Source of the DNA: Actinomadura spongiicola
GTDB lineage: Bacteria > Actinomycetota > Actinomycetes > Streptosporangiales > Streptosporangiaceae
Direction of reading: 5' to 3'
DNA length: 64,000 nt
Assembly (NCBI RefSeq): GCF_003432485.1
Contig: NZ_QVNQ01000002.1
Coordinates: forward strand, 806,001 to 870,000
The notes beneath the pieces were generated by a model. The model was not told the origin of the DNA. It searched no databases and was given only the letters and a program-made list of their open reading frames with translations. Below are positions 25,937-34,933 of the stretch, piece after piece (position 1 is the stretch's first letter; each line of letters begins with the position of its first letter). Both the position numbers and the translations under genes were made by a program.

Positions 25937-26937
25937 GCATGCCGATACGCCAGAGCGTACGCATCGGAAGCTACATTCTCCGCAACAAGCTGCGCGGCAG
26001 GGACAAGTTCCCCCTCATCGTCGAACTCGAACCGCTCTTCGCGTGCAACCTCGCCTGCGCGGGCTGCGGCAAGATCCAGCATCCGCACGACGTGCTGAAA
26101 AGGCGGATGCCCGTCGAGCAGGCCGTCGCCGCCCTCAAGGAATGCGGTGCCCCGATGGTGTCGATCGCGGGCGGCGAACCGCTCATGCATCCGCAGATCG
26201 ACGTACTCGTCAACGAGCTGATCAAGATGAGGAAGTTCGTGTTCCTGTGCACGAACGCGCTGCTCATCCCCAGGAAGCTCGACAAGTTCAAGCCGTCGCC
26301 GTATTTCGCGTGGGCGGTGCACATCGACGGGTTGAAGGAACGGCACGACGAATCCGTCTGCAAGGAGGGCGTCTTCGACGACGCGGTCGCCGCCATCAAG
26401 GAATGCCAGCGGCGCGGATTCCGCGTCACCACCAACACGACGTTCTTCAACACCGACACGCCGCAGACGGTCATCGACGTCCTCAACTATCTCAACGACG
26501 ACCTCAAGGTCGACGAGATGATGATCTCGCCCGCGTACGCGTACGAGAAGGCGCCCGACCAGGAGCACTTCCTCGGCGTCCAGGAGACCCGGGAACTGTT
26601 CCGGAAGGCGTTCGGCGACGGGAACCGGAAACGCTGGCGGTTCAACCACTCGCCGCTTTTCCTGGACTTCCTGGAAGGCAAGGTCGACTTCCCGTGCACG
26701 GCCTGGGCGATCCCGTCGTACTCCCTGTTCGGCTGGCAGCGTCCCTGCTACCTGATGTCGGACGGCTACGCCCAGAGCTACCGGGAGCTTCTGGACGAGA
26801 CCGACTGGGACGCCTACGGCCGGGGCCGAGACCCGCGCTGCGCCAACTGCATGGCGCACTGCGGCTACGAACCCACGGCCGTGTTCAGCACCATCGGCTC
26901 CCTGAAGGAGTCGCTGCGGGCGATCCGGGAGAAGTGA
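25933..26937 (+). CDS. hpnH: radical SAM adenosylhopane synthase HpnH
   Basis: A 334-residue radical SAM enzyme that adds the adenosyl radical to hopene, the first step of side-chain extension to bacteriohopanepolyols. The cluster motif is C38-NLA-C42-AG-C45, followed by SIAGGEPLMHPQID. The C-terminal half has conserved Cys residues in RCANCMAHCGYEP. Overlap with shc shows co-translation. The usual next enzyme, HpnG (nucleosidase), is not in this window, so extended hopanoids would need genes elsewhere. Confidence 0.95.
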   Translation: MSMPIRQSVRIGSYILRNKLRGRDKFPLIVELEPLFACNLACAGCGKIQHPHDVLKRRMPVEQAVAALKECGAPMVSIAGGEPLMHPQIDVLVNELIKMRKFVFLCTNALLIPRKLDKFKPSPYFAWAVHIDGLKERHDESVCKEGVFDDAVAAIKECQRRGFRVTTNTTFFNTDTPQTVIDVLNYLNDDLKVDEMMISPAYAYEKAPDQEHFLGVQETRELFRKAFGDGNRKRWRFNHSPLFLDFLEGKVDFPCTAWAIPSYSLFGWQRPCYLMSDGYAQSYRELLDETDWDAYGRGRDPRCANCMAHCGYEPTAVFSTIGSLKESLRAIREK

Positions 26938-27096
26938 CGCCGGTCACGTCGACGATTGACGTCCGGTGACGGTTGGCCGTAAGCGGCCACCCATCGGAGG
27001 GCGTTCCTGTGCTGGGCTGGAACGGGGGCCGTGCGCGGACCGGGCTCAACCGCGGCGGCATGCCGGAGAGCGCGGTGAGAACGGCGAGGAGGTCCG

Positions 27097-28284
27097 ATGG
27101 GCATTCGGTACAGCCTGTACGACTACGCCACACACGACGACCCCTACCCGGTGTACGAGCAGTTACGGGACCACGCTCCCGTCTACCGCAACGACGCCGA
27201 GGACTTCTGGGCCCTGTCCCGGCACGAGGACGTGGTCACGGCGTACCGCGACTTCCGGCGGTTCTCCAACGCCAACGGGATCCTGATCGACCCGTCGGCG
27301 TGGGGTCCGCAGGCCCGCGAGCACGAGTCCTTCTTGGCGATGGACCCGCCGGAGCACACCCGCGTCCGGGGTCTGGTGTTCCGGGCGTTCACGCCACGGC
27401 GCATCGCCGCGCTGGAAACTCAGATCCGGAAGATCGCCCGTGGGCACCTCGACCGGGCGCTGGAGAAGACCTCCTTCGACTTCGTCGAGGACTTCGCCGC
27501 GCTGCTCCCGATGGACGTCATCTCCGAACTCGTCGGCGTCCCCGAGGCCGACCGCGCCGAGGTCCGGCGGCTCGCGCACCTGGTCCTCCAGCACGAGGAG
27601 GGCGTCCACGACATGACGGTCGCCGGACGCGAGGCGATCGGCGCGCAGATCGCCTACTTCCGTGACCTGGTCGTGGAACGCCGCCGCGAGCGGCGCGACG
27701 ACCTGGCGTCGGCGCTGCTGACGGCCGCCGAGGGCGACGACCACCTGACCGAGGCCGAGATCGTCGGGGTGCTGGCCCTGATCGCCGGTGCCGGGAACGA
27801 GACGACCACCCACCTGCTCTCCGGCGCGTGGTACTGCGCCTGGCGGCATCTGGACCGTCCGTCCGCCGCGTTCGACCGGATCGGCCCGTGGATCGAGGAG
27901 ACCCTGCGGCTGGAGTCGCCCGCGCAGGGCACCGCGCGCACGGTGACGGAGGAGTTCACGCTGCACGGCGTGACCGTCCCGGCGAACGCCCGGATGCAGT
28001 TGCTGATCGGGTCAGCCAACCGCGACCCGCGCGTGTTCGCGGACCCGGATCGCTTCGACCTCGGCCGCGACAACACGTCCAAGATCAGCTTCGGGTCGGG
28101 GCGGCACTACTGCATCGGCGCGAACCTGGCGCGGCTGGAGGCGCGGGTCGCGTTGGAGGAGCTCACCGCCCGGGTCGCCGACTACGACATCGACGAGTCC
28201 GGGGCCCGCCGGGCGCGGACGCCGACCGTGCGGGGCTTCACCGCCCTGCCGACTACGGTGACGCCGCGGCCGTCCCGGGGCTGA
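27097..28284 (+). CDS. cytochrome P450
   Basis: A 395-residue bacterial class I P450. The I-helix is ALIAGAGNETTTHLL, the K-helix ExxR is EETLR, and the haem loop is FGSGRHYCIGANLAR with axial Cys339. The N-terminus is soluble. GAGGAGG precedes the ATG. It starts 159 bases after hpnH, so it may be read together with the hopanoid operon or from its own promoter; hopanoid oxidation is possible but unproven. Its 3' end overlaps the convergent histidine kinase gene by 32 bases. Ferredoxin and reductase partners are absent. Confidence 0.93.
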   Translation: MGIRYSLYDYATHDDPYPVYEQLRDHAPVYRNDAEDFWALSRHEDVVTAYRDFRRFSNANGILIDPSAWGPQAREHESFLAMDPPEHTRVRGLVFRAFTPRRIAALETQIRKIARGHLDRALEKTSFDFVEDFAALLPMDVISELVGVPEADRAEVRRLAHLVLQHEEGVHDMTVAGREAIGAQIAYFRDLVVERRRERRDDLASALLTAAEGDDHLTEAEIVGVLALIAGAGNETTTHLLSGAWYCAWRHLDRPSAAFDRIGPWIEETLRLESPAQGTARTVTEEFTLHGVTVPANARMQLLIGSANRDPRVFADPDRFDLGRDNTSKISFGSGRHYCIGANLARLEARVALEELTARVADYDIDESGARRARTPTVRGFTALPTTVTPRPSRG

Positions 28285-30178
28285 GTTCGGGGGCGCGGAC
28301 CGGCTCGACCCGAGCCGGCGGCTCCTCGACGGTGAGCGGGATCTCGGCGGTGAGCACGTACGAGTCGTCCAGTGTCTCGCCCTTGAGGAACCCGCCCACG
28401 GCCCGGACGCGGAAGGCGAGGTTGTCGAGTCCCGCGCCCGGCGGCAGCGCGGTCGGCCGGACGCCGTCGTTCCGCAGCCGCAGCCGCACCCGGGAACCGA
28501 TGACGGCCACGTCGAGGGCGCAGTGGTCCCCGTCGCTGTGCCGCAGGACGTTGGTGACGCCCTCCCGCAGCACGGTCGCGAGCACGGTGCTCTGCTCGGT
28601 GGTGAGCCGTGGCGTGTCCACGGTCCCGTCCACGGCGAAACCCGCGGTCGCGAGGATGGCCCTGGCCGACGCGACCTCGTCCTCCAGGGCCACCTCGCGG
28701 TACCCGGTCGCGACGATCTCGATGTCGGCGAGCGCCTGGCGGGCCGCCGCGAGCCCGTCGTCCAGTTCCTGGAGGGCCCGCGCCTCGTCCCGGTCGAGCA
28801 TGCGCAGCGCCAGCTCGCTCTTCAGGACGATGACCGACAGGGTGAACCCGAGAAGGTCGTGCAGGTCGCGGGCGAACCGGAGGCGTTCGCGGGCGACCTC
28901 CACGGTCGCCAGGCGCAGGCGGGCGTCGCGCAGCTCCCGGACGAGCCGTCCCATCCGCGCGAAACCGTAGATGACCAGGGCGCGTTCGGCCATCCACACC
29001 ATCCCGTACGTCTGGTCGACGACCGTGGCGCCCTCGATCGTGAAGTCCAGGAGCAGGAGGGTCAGCAGATCCTGGGCGATCAGCGGGACGGTCACGGCCC
29101 AGCGCACCCAGCCGCGCAGCAGGACGAGCGTCAGCGCGGGCAGGTAGAGGCTCGCGTACCAGACCTGATGGTCGAACACGAGCTCCGGTGCGAGCGCGAC
29201 GACGAACGCGGCGGCGAGGGCGGGCCGCCACAGGCGGGGCCGTCCGTCGTCGTCACCGTTCCGGACGCACCACAGGAACAACCCCAGGAAGACGGCCAGC
29301 GAACCCAGGTACAGCGCGATCTCGCCGGTGGACGCGTCCGCCTGGGCGATCGACCTGATCGGGCTGCTGAGCACCAGCAATGACACGGCGGCCACGCCGA
29401 GCCCGGTCACGACGGTCGCCGTCAGGTCGCACGCCACGGGCCGCGGCGCCGGGGCGCCGTCCCGGTGTGAATGGGCGACCGACCGGGTCTCGTTCAGCGC
29501 CGACCTGGCCAGGGCCAGGCGGTCGGTCAGGAGGTCCCGGGCGTTCGGCGCCCCGGGAGACGTCCGGGCCGCCTCGCCGTCGCGGACGATCGCCTCCAGG
29601 CTGTGTCCGACTCGCTCGTTGAGCTGCTGCGCGAACGCCAACCGCTCCCGGGCGACCTCGGCGTCGGCCAGCGCCGTCCTGGTCCTCTCCATGTCTCCGA
29701 CGAGATCCGCGAACCGCGCGACCCCGTAGAGCGCGACGCCGACGAACGCCGCGTGCCCGATGGCCAGGTAGGCGGCCTCCCACACGGTGGGACGGACGCC
29801 GAGCCCGGAGACGAACTGGACGACGACGATGAGCGCGAACCCGGCCCACGCCGCCGCGACCGGGCGGATCAGCAGCAGCACGGCGGCGGCGAGGAACCCC
29901 GTGTTCCCGTACCACGTGCTCGCGAACAGGTGCAGCCCGACGCCGGTGAACACGGCCTGCGCGGCGAGCGTCCACTGCCACGCCCTCGGCCGCCGCCCGT
30001 CGGCCGTCCGGACGCAGTTGTACAGGTGCAGCAGGAGCAGGCTCGCCAGCAGCCCGCACCCGAGCGCCTTCAGGTGCGCCGGGTCGTCGGACCGGGAGAT
30101 GCCGATGAAACCGCCATAGGAGAACCCGACACTGACGACGACCGCGACAAGACGCGCGAGCCTGAACGCCGACCACAT
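28253..30178 (-). CDS. membrane sensor histidine kinase with internal duplication
   Basis: A 641-residue two-component sensor of the HisKA_3 (NarL/DesK-like) class. It consists of two similar halves, each with several membrane helices followed by a dimerisation helix. The second half has the phospho-acceptor box ARERLRFARDLHDLLGFTL (His440) and a C-terminal ATPase domain (VLREGVTNVLRHSDGD, GAGLDNLAFRV). The first half carries the matching box ARERLAFAQQLNERVGHSL, in which Asn187 replaces the His, and has no ATPase domain. The ATG at 30178 is chosen because TAGGTT lies 7 bases upstream; frames run open to 30283. No response regulator gene is adjacent. Confidence 0.88.
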   Translation of the reverse strand: MWSAFRLARLVAVVVSVGFSYGGFIGISRSDDPAHLKALGCGLLASLLLLHLYNCVRTADGRRPRAWQWTLAAQAVFTGVGLHLFASTWYGNTGFLAAAVLLLIRPVAAAWAGFALIVVVQFVSGLGVRPTVWEAAYLAIGHAAFVGVALYGVARFADLVGDMERTRTALADAEVARERLAFAQQLNERVGHSLEAIVRDGEAARTSPGAPNARDLLTDRLALARSALNETRSVAHSHRDGAPAPRPVACDLTATVVTGLGVAAVSLLVLSSPIRSIAQADASTGEIALYLGSLAVFLGLFLWCVRNGDDDGRPRLWRPALAAAFVVALAPELVFDHQVWYASLYLPALTLVLLRGWVRWAVTVPLIAQDLLTLLLLDFTIEGATVVDQTYGMVWMAERALVIYGFARMGRLVRELRDARLRLATVEVARERLRFARDLHDLLGFTLSVIVLKSELALRMLDRDEARALQELDDGLAAARQALADIEIVATGYREVALEDEVASARAILATAGFAVDGTVDTPRLTTEQSTVLATVLREGVTNVLRHSDGDHCALDVAVIGSRVRLRLRNDGVRPTALPPGAGLDNLAFRVRAVGGFLKGETLDDSYVLTAEIPLTVEEPPARVEPVRAPELSPGTAAASP

Positions 30179-30618
30179 ACGCCGCAACCTAGCCGAATTC
30201 GTGCAGATCAGCATAGAGATAACGTGCTTTCCGGGGGCCCGCGACGTCGGGTCGATGATTCGCGCGCCGAGCCCGTGGGCCATGGGACGGGTGGCCGACC
30301 GGGAGAGTGCCTTTCGTCACAACCCGAGCACCAAGATCGGCCTCTTGCCCGACCGGTGGCCGAGAGGCGACCGGTCGATGATCGGAAGCGGGTTCGACGA
30401 CGCCCCGCCCGCCGCCCTCGTCGCGGCGCGAGGGAGGGTCCTACACCGACGCCGGTCGTTCTCTCTCGAACCGGTCCACGCGCCGGCGGCTCCGTGAACG
30501 AGTACTTTATGTCAAGTGCATTCACACTGAAAAGTTGTATGACTGTCAGATCTGTCCCAAAGTAGCTGACCAGTTTACGTTAAGGGGGCTTTCGAATTCC
30601 AAGGAAAAGGAGCTGTTC
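30179..30618. other. 440-base divergent intergenic region
   Basis: This separates the histidine kinase from the protease-like gene. It contains the leaderless-type -10 (TAGGTT) of the kinase on the minus strand, and a purine-rich AAGGAAAAGGAG ribosome binding site for the plus-strand gene at its right end. Bases 30500-30600 are noticeably AT-richer and should hold the promoter for the exported protein. No gene was recognised. Confidence 0.5.
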
Positions 30619-31329
30619 ATGCTCACCCGACGCATCCTCACCACGGTCGGTGCCGCGCTGGTCCTGGGGGTCTCCGGGACGGCTCTTCCCGCCACGACGA
30701 CCAGCGCGTCCGGCGGCGAACCCGCCGCTGCCATCATCGGCGGAAGCTCCGTAACCGATGCCCAGGCGCCTTGGGGCGCCGCGGTCTACCTCAACGGGGA
30801 GTTCTACTGCTCCGGCACCATAATCGCCCCGACCTGGGTCCTCACCGCCGCCGAGTGCCTTGGGGCCAACCTGACGGTCCGTGTCGGTAATGTCATCCGG
30901 AAGCAGGCGACCGAGATCGAGGTGGAGGATGTCCGAACGGTGCCGATGGCCGATATCGCGCTGTTGCGCTTGGCCACCGCCTATGAGACGACCTATGCGC
31001 AGCTCGCCGATAACGATCCGCCGGTCGGCTCGATAAACCAAATCTGCGGGTGGGGCGCTCCCTCCTTCAACATACCGCCCACGGAAGACCTCAGATGTGG
31101 GACGGTCCGCGTGACCGTGGTCTCCGGCACGTGCACCGACACGTTCGACGGTCCGGCGATCTGCTCCGTGAACGACCGCGGCGTCGCTTGGCGCGGCGAT
31201 GACGGCGGCCCGCAGTTCTACGAGGGACGCCAGGTCGGCGTTTGCTCCTGGAAGGACGGCCGGTGGAATCAGAAGTACACGAGCGTGGCCGCGAACCGCG
31301 ACTGGATCCGTTCGGTGGCGGGTGTCTGA
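30619..31329 (+). CDS. secreted trypsin-fold pseudoprotease (S1 family, catalytic His and Ser replaced)
   Basis: A 236-residue exported protein. A signal peptide (about 1-37) is followed by IIGGSSVTDAQAPWGAAVYL, the usual S1 mature start. The TAAHC box reads LTAAEC, with Glu79 in place of the catalytic His. Asp112 in ADIALLRL is kept. The GDSGGP box reads G-D194-D195-GGP, with Asp195 in place of the nucleophile Ser. Both changes are clear in the DNA (GAG at 30853, GAT GAC at 31198) and the frame is otherwise intact, so the protein should fold as a trypsin but not cleave by the normal mechanism. A binding or inhibitory role is inferred. The start has AAGGAAAAGGAG upstream. Confidence 0.88.
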   Translation: MLTRRILTTVGAALVLGVSGTALPATTTSASGGEPAAAIIGGSSVTDAQAPWGAAVYLNGEFYCSGTIIAPTWVLTAAECLGANLTVRVGNVIRKQATEIEVEDVRTVPMADIALLRLATAYETTYAQLADNDPPVGSINQICGWGAPSFNIPPTEDLRCGTVRVTVVSGTCTDTFDGPAICSVNDRGVAWRGDDGGPQFYEGRQVGVCSWKDGRWNQKYTSVAANRDWIRSVAGV

Positions 31330-31572
31330 ACGACCAGTCCTCCCGGAACGGCCGGCCGGGTATCACCGGCGGGGCGTTCCCCCGTTCTGAGAACGATCGA
31401 AAATCGCGATTCGTCCAGGATCGGTTTCCCGACACGACGCGCCCGTCTTCCGGCACCTCGCTTATGAGAAGAACGCGCTGCCGCGATATCGGGTCGGTGT
31501 TCCGAGGGTGAAGCGCTGTTCGAGAAAGGTCGGCCCATCACTTCGAGGGGCCGGAGCGGAGCGGCCGCATGG

Positions 31573-31620
31573 GACGGCCCTCGGGCTCGCGGGTTCGTCG
31601 CCGCGAGGCCGAGGGCCGTC
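31573..31620. terminator. 20-bp hairpin between convergent genes
   Basis: Arms 31573-31592 and 31601-31620 pair with one mismatch around an 8-base loop. It lies 8 bases past the LVIVD gene stop on the minus strand and downstream of the protease-like gene on the plus strand. Confidence 0.8.
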
Positions 31621-31628
31621 TGGGTGGT

Positions 31629-33056
31629 TCAGTCGAAGTAGTTCGGTTGGGATTGGGCGTTGAGCAGGTCGAGCCTGACGCGCTTGGCCTTGTCGGTCAG
31701 CGGGTCACGCAGGTCGAGGACGTCCAGGCCGCGCTGGATCTCGTTGGAGTAGATGTAGCCGTTGTAGTAGTACGCGGACCACGACCCCGCCAAGGTGTCC
31801 AGGTTGTCTCCCCAGGGACCGCGGTCGAACCAGGCGATCTCCTTGGGCTTGCGGGAGTTGGTGAAGTCCATGACCGAGATGCCGCCCTGGTACCAGGCCT
31901 GCACCATGATGTCCTTGCCCTTCACCGGGATCAGCGAGCCGTTGTGGGCCACGCAGTTCTCGTTCTCGGTGTTGTGCCGAGGGATCTTGTAGTAGCTGCG
32001 GAACCGCAGCTTGCGGCGGTCGCCCTTGCCGACGATGTCGTAGATGGCGTTGGCGCCCTTCTCCGGGCCGATCTCCGCGTTGCAGGTGGCCGCGGAGCCG
32101 CCGCCCAGCTCGTCGGTGAAGACGATCTTGTTGGCGTCGTTGTTGAACGTCGCCGAGTGCCAGAACGCGAAGTTCTCGTCGTCGCGCACGCTGGTGATGG
32201 TGCGCGGCTTCAGCGGGTCGGAGATGTCGAACAGCACGCCGTCGCCCATGCAGGCCCCGGCCATCAGGTCCTCGTCGGGGTAGGCGGTCAGATCATGGCA
32301 GCCCGAGGTGGCGCGGGTCTGGCCCGGCCACGGCGTGTCCGGCGGGTCGCCGGGGTTGCCGCCGTCCGGGAACAGGACGGGCTCGGCCGCCACATGCGCC
32401 TGGGCCGGGTTCCGCAGCGGGACCTTCACGATCGATATGAGGTCATGCGGGGGCTTGCAGTCGGGGTAGGTGTCGTTCGGAGAGTACGAGGACACGTAGA
32501 TGTACGCGTTGTGCTTGCTCGGCACGAGAGTGTTCGTGTGGGAGCCGCACTTGGTCTCGACGGCCTTGACGTAACGCGGGTTGCGCACGTCGCTGATGTC
32601 GAAGATCTTGATGCCCTCCCACGCCGACTTCTCGGTCGCGGGCTTCGGGGTGGACTGGCACGAGTCGTCGCTGCGGGAACTGTCGGTCGACAGGAACAGC
32701 AGGTCTCCGGCGATCGACACGTCGTTCTGCGACCCCGGGCAGTGCACGACCGCGACGACCTCGGGCTGCTGCGCGCGGCTGAGGTCGTAGACCGTGAAGC
32801 CCTCGTAGTTGCCGCCGAAGGCGTAGTTGCCCTTGAAGGCCCAGTCCGAGCCGTAGGCGGCGGGGGCGGCGAGCGGCCCCTGCTTGGGGACGTTCGCCAG
32901 CAGGTGGATGTTCGGCGACTTGGTGATCACTTCGCCGCCGGGCGCGCGGTCGGCCGAGGCCGCCGGAACGTACAGCGACGTGATCACCAGCATGAGGCCG
33001 GAGAGGATGCTCAGAGTGGTTCTGTGTCTGGTTCTTCGCTGGGGAGCTGACGTCAC
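31629..33056 (-). CDS. secreted LVIVD-repeat (beta-propeller-like) protein
   Basis: A 475-residue exported protein. The signal peptide (TTLSILSGLMLVITSLYVPAASA) is followed by repeated strands of the LVIVD type: GFTVYDLSRAQQPEVV, IKIFDISDVRNPRYV, GVLFDISDPLKP, ISVMDFTNSRKPKEI and LDVLDLRDP. Six Cys residues suggest disulfides. The GTG at 33056 is chosen because AAGGAG lies about 8 bases upstream and it places the signal peptide at the N-terminus; the frame is open to 33422 without support. The divergent DUF305 gene 180 bases away is probably functionally linked. The molecular role is unknown. Confidence 0.85.
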   Translation of the reverse strand: MTSAPQRRTRHRTTLSILSGLMLVITSLYVPAASADRAPGGEVITKSPNIHLLANVPKQGPLAAPAAYGSDWAFKGNYAFGGNYEGFTVYDLSRAQQPEVVAVVHCPGSQNDVSIAGDLLFLSTDSSRSDDSCQSTPKPATEKSAWEGIKIFDISDVRNPRYVKAVETKCGSHTNTLVPSKHNAYIYVSSYSPNDTYPDCKPPHDLISIVKVPLRNPAQAHVAAEPVLFPDGGNPGDPPDTPWPGQTRATSGCHDLTAYPDEDLMAGACMGDGVLFDISDPLKPRTITSVRDDENFAFWHSATFNNDANKIVFTDELGGGSAATCNAEIGPEKGANAIYDIVGKGDRRKLRFRSYYKIPRHNTENENCVAHNGSLIPVKGKDIMVQAWYQGGISVMDFTNSRKPKEIAWFDRGPWGDNLDTLAGSWSAYYYNGYIYSNEIQRGLDVLDLRDPLTDKAKRVRLDLLNAQSQPNYFD

Positions 33057-33237
33057 CCCGGGACTCCTTGTCTGCACGGTTCCGTGAACAGGTTCCTGAT
33101 CTTCCGGAGTATGAAGTGTTTCGAGGTCGTTGCATAGACCTGGGCACTTATGTATGCCTATAGCGGCCGACGGGTACTTTTGTTTCGGCCTGTTCTCCGG
33201 ATACGGTCCGGCTACCGGGTGGATGCGGGAGGGTTCG

Positions 33238-33885
33238 ATGAGGCACCGGATCGCGGGGGCGGCCGCGGTGGCCGCGGTGGTCGTGGTGGCCGCCGGGACG
33301 CTGACGGGCTGTGGCGGCGACGAGCCCGAGGCGGCGCCGTCGCGGACGGTGCTGGTTCCGGGTCGTCCGGGCGAGCCCAACAAGACGCGGGTCGCCGGGC
33401 CGAGCAGGGCGCCCCTGCCCACCCCGGCCGAGGTCCGGTTCGTGCAGATGATGATCCCGCATCACGCGCAGGCGTTGGAGATGTCCAAGCTGGCTCCGGA
33501 ACGGGCGTCCGACCAGCGGGTTCGTTCTTTGGCCTCCCGTATCGACGCCGCGCAGAAAGTCGAGATCGCGGCGATGCGGTCATGGTTGGAACACAACTCC
33601 GAGGCGGTTCTGAAGGCGTACGGCAAGAACCACGGCGGGCACCACACCGGAATGCCGGGAATGGCCACGGCGGAGCAGCTCAAGCAGTTGCGGGAGGCGC
33701 GCGGCACCGCGTTCGACCGGCTCTACCTGAACCTGATGATCACTCATCATCAGGGCGCGCTCACCATGGTGAAGGACGTCCTCGACCGGGGCACCAACGT
33801 CACCGTCCAGGAGCTGGCCCGCGACGTCCAGTCCACCCAGTTGGCCGAAATCGGCCGTATGCGCGGGCTGCTGGCGAAGGGCTGA
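33238..33885 (+). CDS. DUF305 lipoprotein
   Basis: A 215-residue exported protein. A hydrophobic N-terminus ends in LTGCGG, a lipobox with Cys as the lipidation site. The rest is DUF305, a four-helix ferritin-like fold, with the paired His motifs MMIPHHAQALEMSK and MITHHQGALTMVKD. DUF305 proteins are secreted, may bind metal and often accompany LVIVD or copper-related genes. The ATG at 33238 has GGGAGGG just upstream. Its stop lies 6 bases from the end of the convergent alcohol dehydrogenase gene. Confidence 0.9.
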   Translation: MRHRIAGAAAVAAVVVVAAGTLTGCGGDEPEAAPSRTVLVPGRPGEPNKTRVAGPSRAPLPTPAEVRFVQMMIPHHAQALEMSKLAPERASDQRVRSLASRIDAAQKVEIAAMRSWLEHNSEAVLKAYGKNHGGHHTGMPGMATAEQLKQLREARGTAFDRLYLNLMITHHQGALTMVKDVLDRGTNVTVQELARDVQSTQLAEIGRMRGLLAKG

Positions 33886-33891
33886 GTGTGC

Positions 33892-34926
33892 TCAGGGGCG
33901 GATGAGGACCTTCAGGGCCTCCCGGTCGTTCATCGCGCGGAACCCGGCGGCCACGTCGTCGAGATCGACGGACAGGTCGAACATCTCACCCGGCGTGATC
34001 GTGCCGTCCAGGACCTCGCCGAGCAGCTCCGGGATGTAGCGCCGCGCGGGCGCGACGCCACCGGTGACGGTGAGGTTGCGCATGAAGACGTCGAAGTCCA
34101 GGCGCGCCTCGGTGTACTGCGGCACGCCCACCCGGCTGATCGTTCCGCCGTCGCGGACGACGCCCAGCGCCGTCTCGAACGCGGCCGTGGTGCCGACGCA
34201 CTCCAGCACGTGCGGCGCGCCGTCGCCGCCGGTCAGTTCCCGCACGACCGCCACCGCCTCCTCGCCCCGCTCCGGCACCACATCGGTCGCGCCGAACCGG
34301 CGGCCGAGGTCGGTGCGGGCACGGTGCCGGCCGAGCAGCACGATCCGTTCGGCGCCGAGCCGCGCGGCCGACAGCACCGCGCTCAGCCCTACGGCGCCGT
34401 CCCCGATGACGGCGACCGTGGAGCCCTTGCCGACGGCGGCGGTGACGGCGGCGTGGTGGCCGGTGGGCAGCACGTCCGACAGGGCCATCACCGAGGGGAT
34501 CAGCGGGTCGTCGACCCCGACCGGCAGCTTGACGAGGGTGCCGTCCGCCTGGGGGACGCGGGCCGCCTCGCCCTGCCCGCCGTCCAGGCCGTTCACCGCC
34601 CAGCGCCCGCCGTTGCGGCAGGAGCCGTGCAGGCCGTCCCGGCAGAAGTCGCAGGTGTTGTCGGTCCACAGGAACGGGACGAGGACGACGTCGCCGCGTT
34701 TCACCGACCGCACGTCGGCGCCGGTGTCCTCGACGACGCCCATGAACTCGTGGCCGATGCGCAGGCCCTCGGCGACGGGCTCCATGCCCCTGTACCGGTG
34801 CAGGTCGCTGCCGCAGACGCAGGCGCGGGTCACCCGGACGAGCGCGTCGCCCGGCTCGACCAGGACCGGATCGGGGACGTCCTCGACCCGGACGTCGCCC
34901 CGGCCGTAGATGAGCGTGGCTCGCAT
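33892..34926 (-). CDS. zinc-dependent alcohol dehydrogenase
   Basis: A 344-residue medium-chain dehydrogenase. The catalytic zinc site is C-G-S-D-L-H with the GHEFMGVVED His/Glu motif. The structural-zinc loop is present (CDFCRDGLHGSC), and the NAD(P) motif is VIGDGAVGLSAVLSA. It oxidises an alcohol or hydroxyacyl intermediate; the substrate cannot be read from the sequence. It is the last gene of the nine-gene catabolic operon, beginning 7 bases after the MmgE/PrpD gene with AAGGAG upstream of the ATG. Confidence 0.92.
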   Translation of the reverse strand: MRATLIYGRGDVRVEDVPDPVLVEPGDALVRVTRACVCGSDLHRYRGMEPVAEGLRIGHEFMGVVEDTGADVRSVKRGDVVLVPFLWTDNTCDFCRDGLHGSCRNGGRWAVNGLDGGQGEAARVPQADGTLVKLPVGVDDPLIPSVMALSDVLPTGHHAAVTAAVGKGSTVAVIGDGAVGLSAVLSAARLGAERIVLLGRHRARTDLGRRFGATDVVPERGEEAVAVVRELTGGDGAPHVLECVGTTAAFETALGVVRDGGTISRVGVPQYTEARLDFDVFMRNLTVTGGVAPARRYIPELLGEVLDGTITPGEMFDLSVDLDDVAAGFRAMNDREALKVLIRP

Positions 34927-34933
34927 GTGGTGA

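Noticed and set aside
26974..26989. Small TGGCCG/CGGCCA hairpin after hpnH as terminator of the hopanoid operon
   Set aside because: The 6-bp stem is too weak compared with other terminators in the window; read-through to the P450 remains possible.
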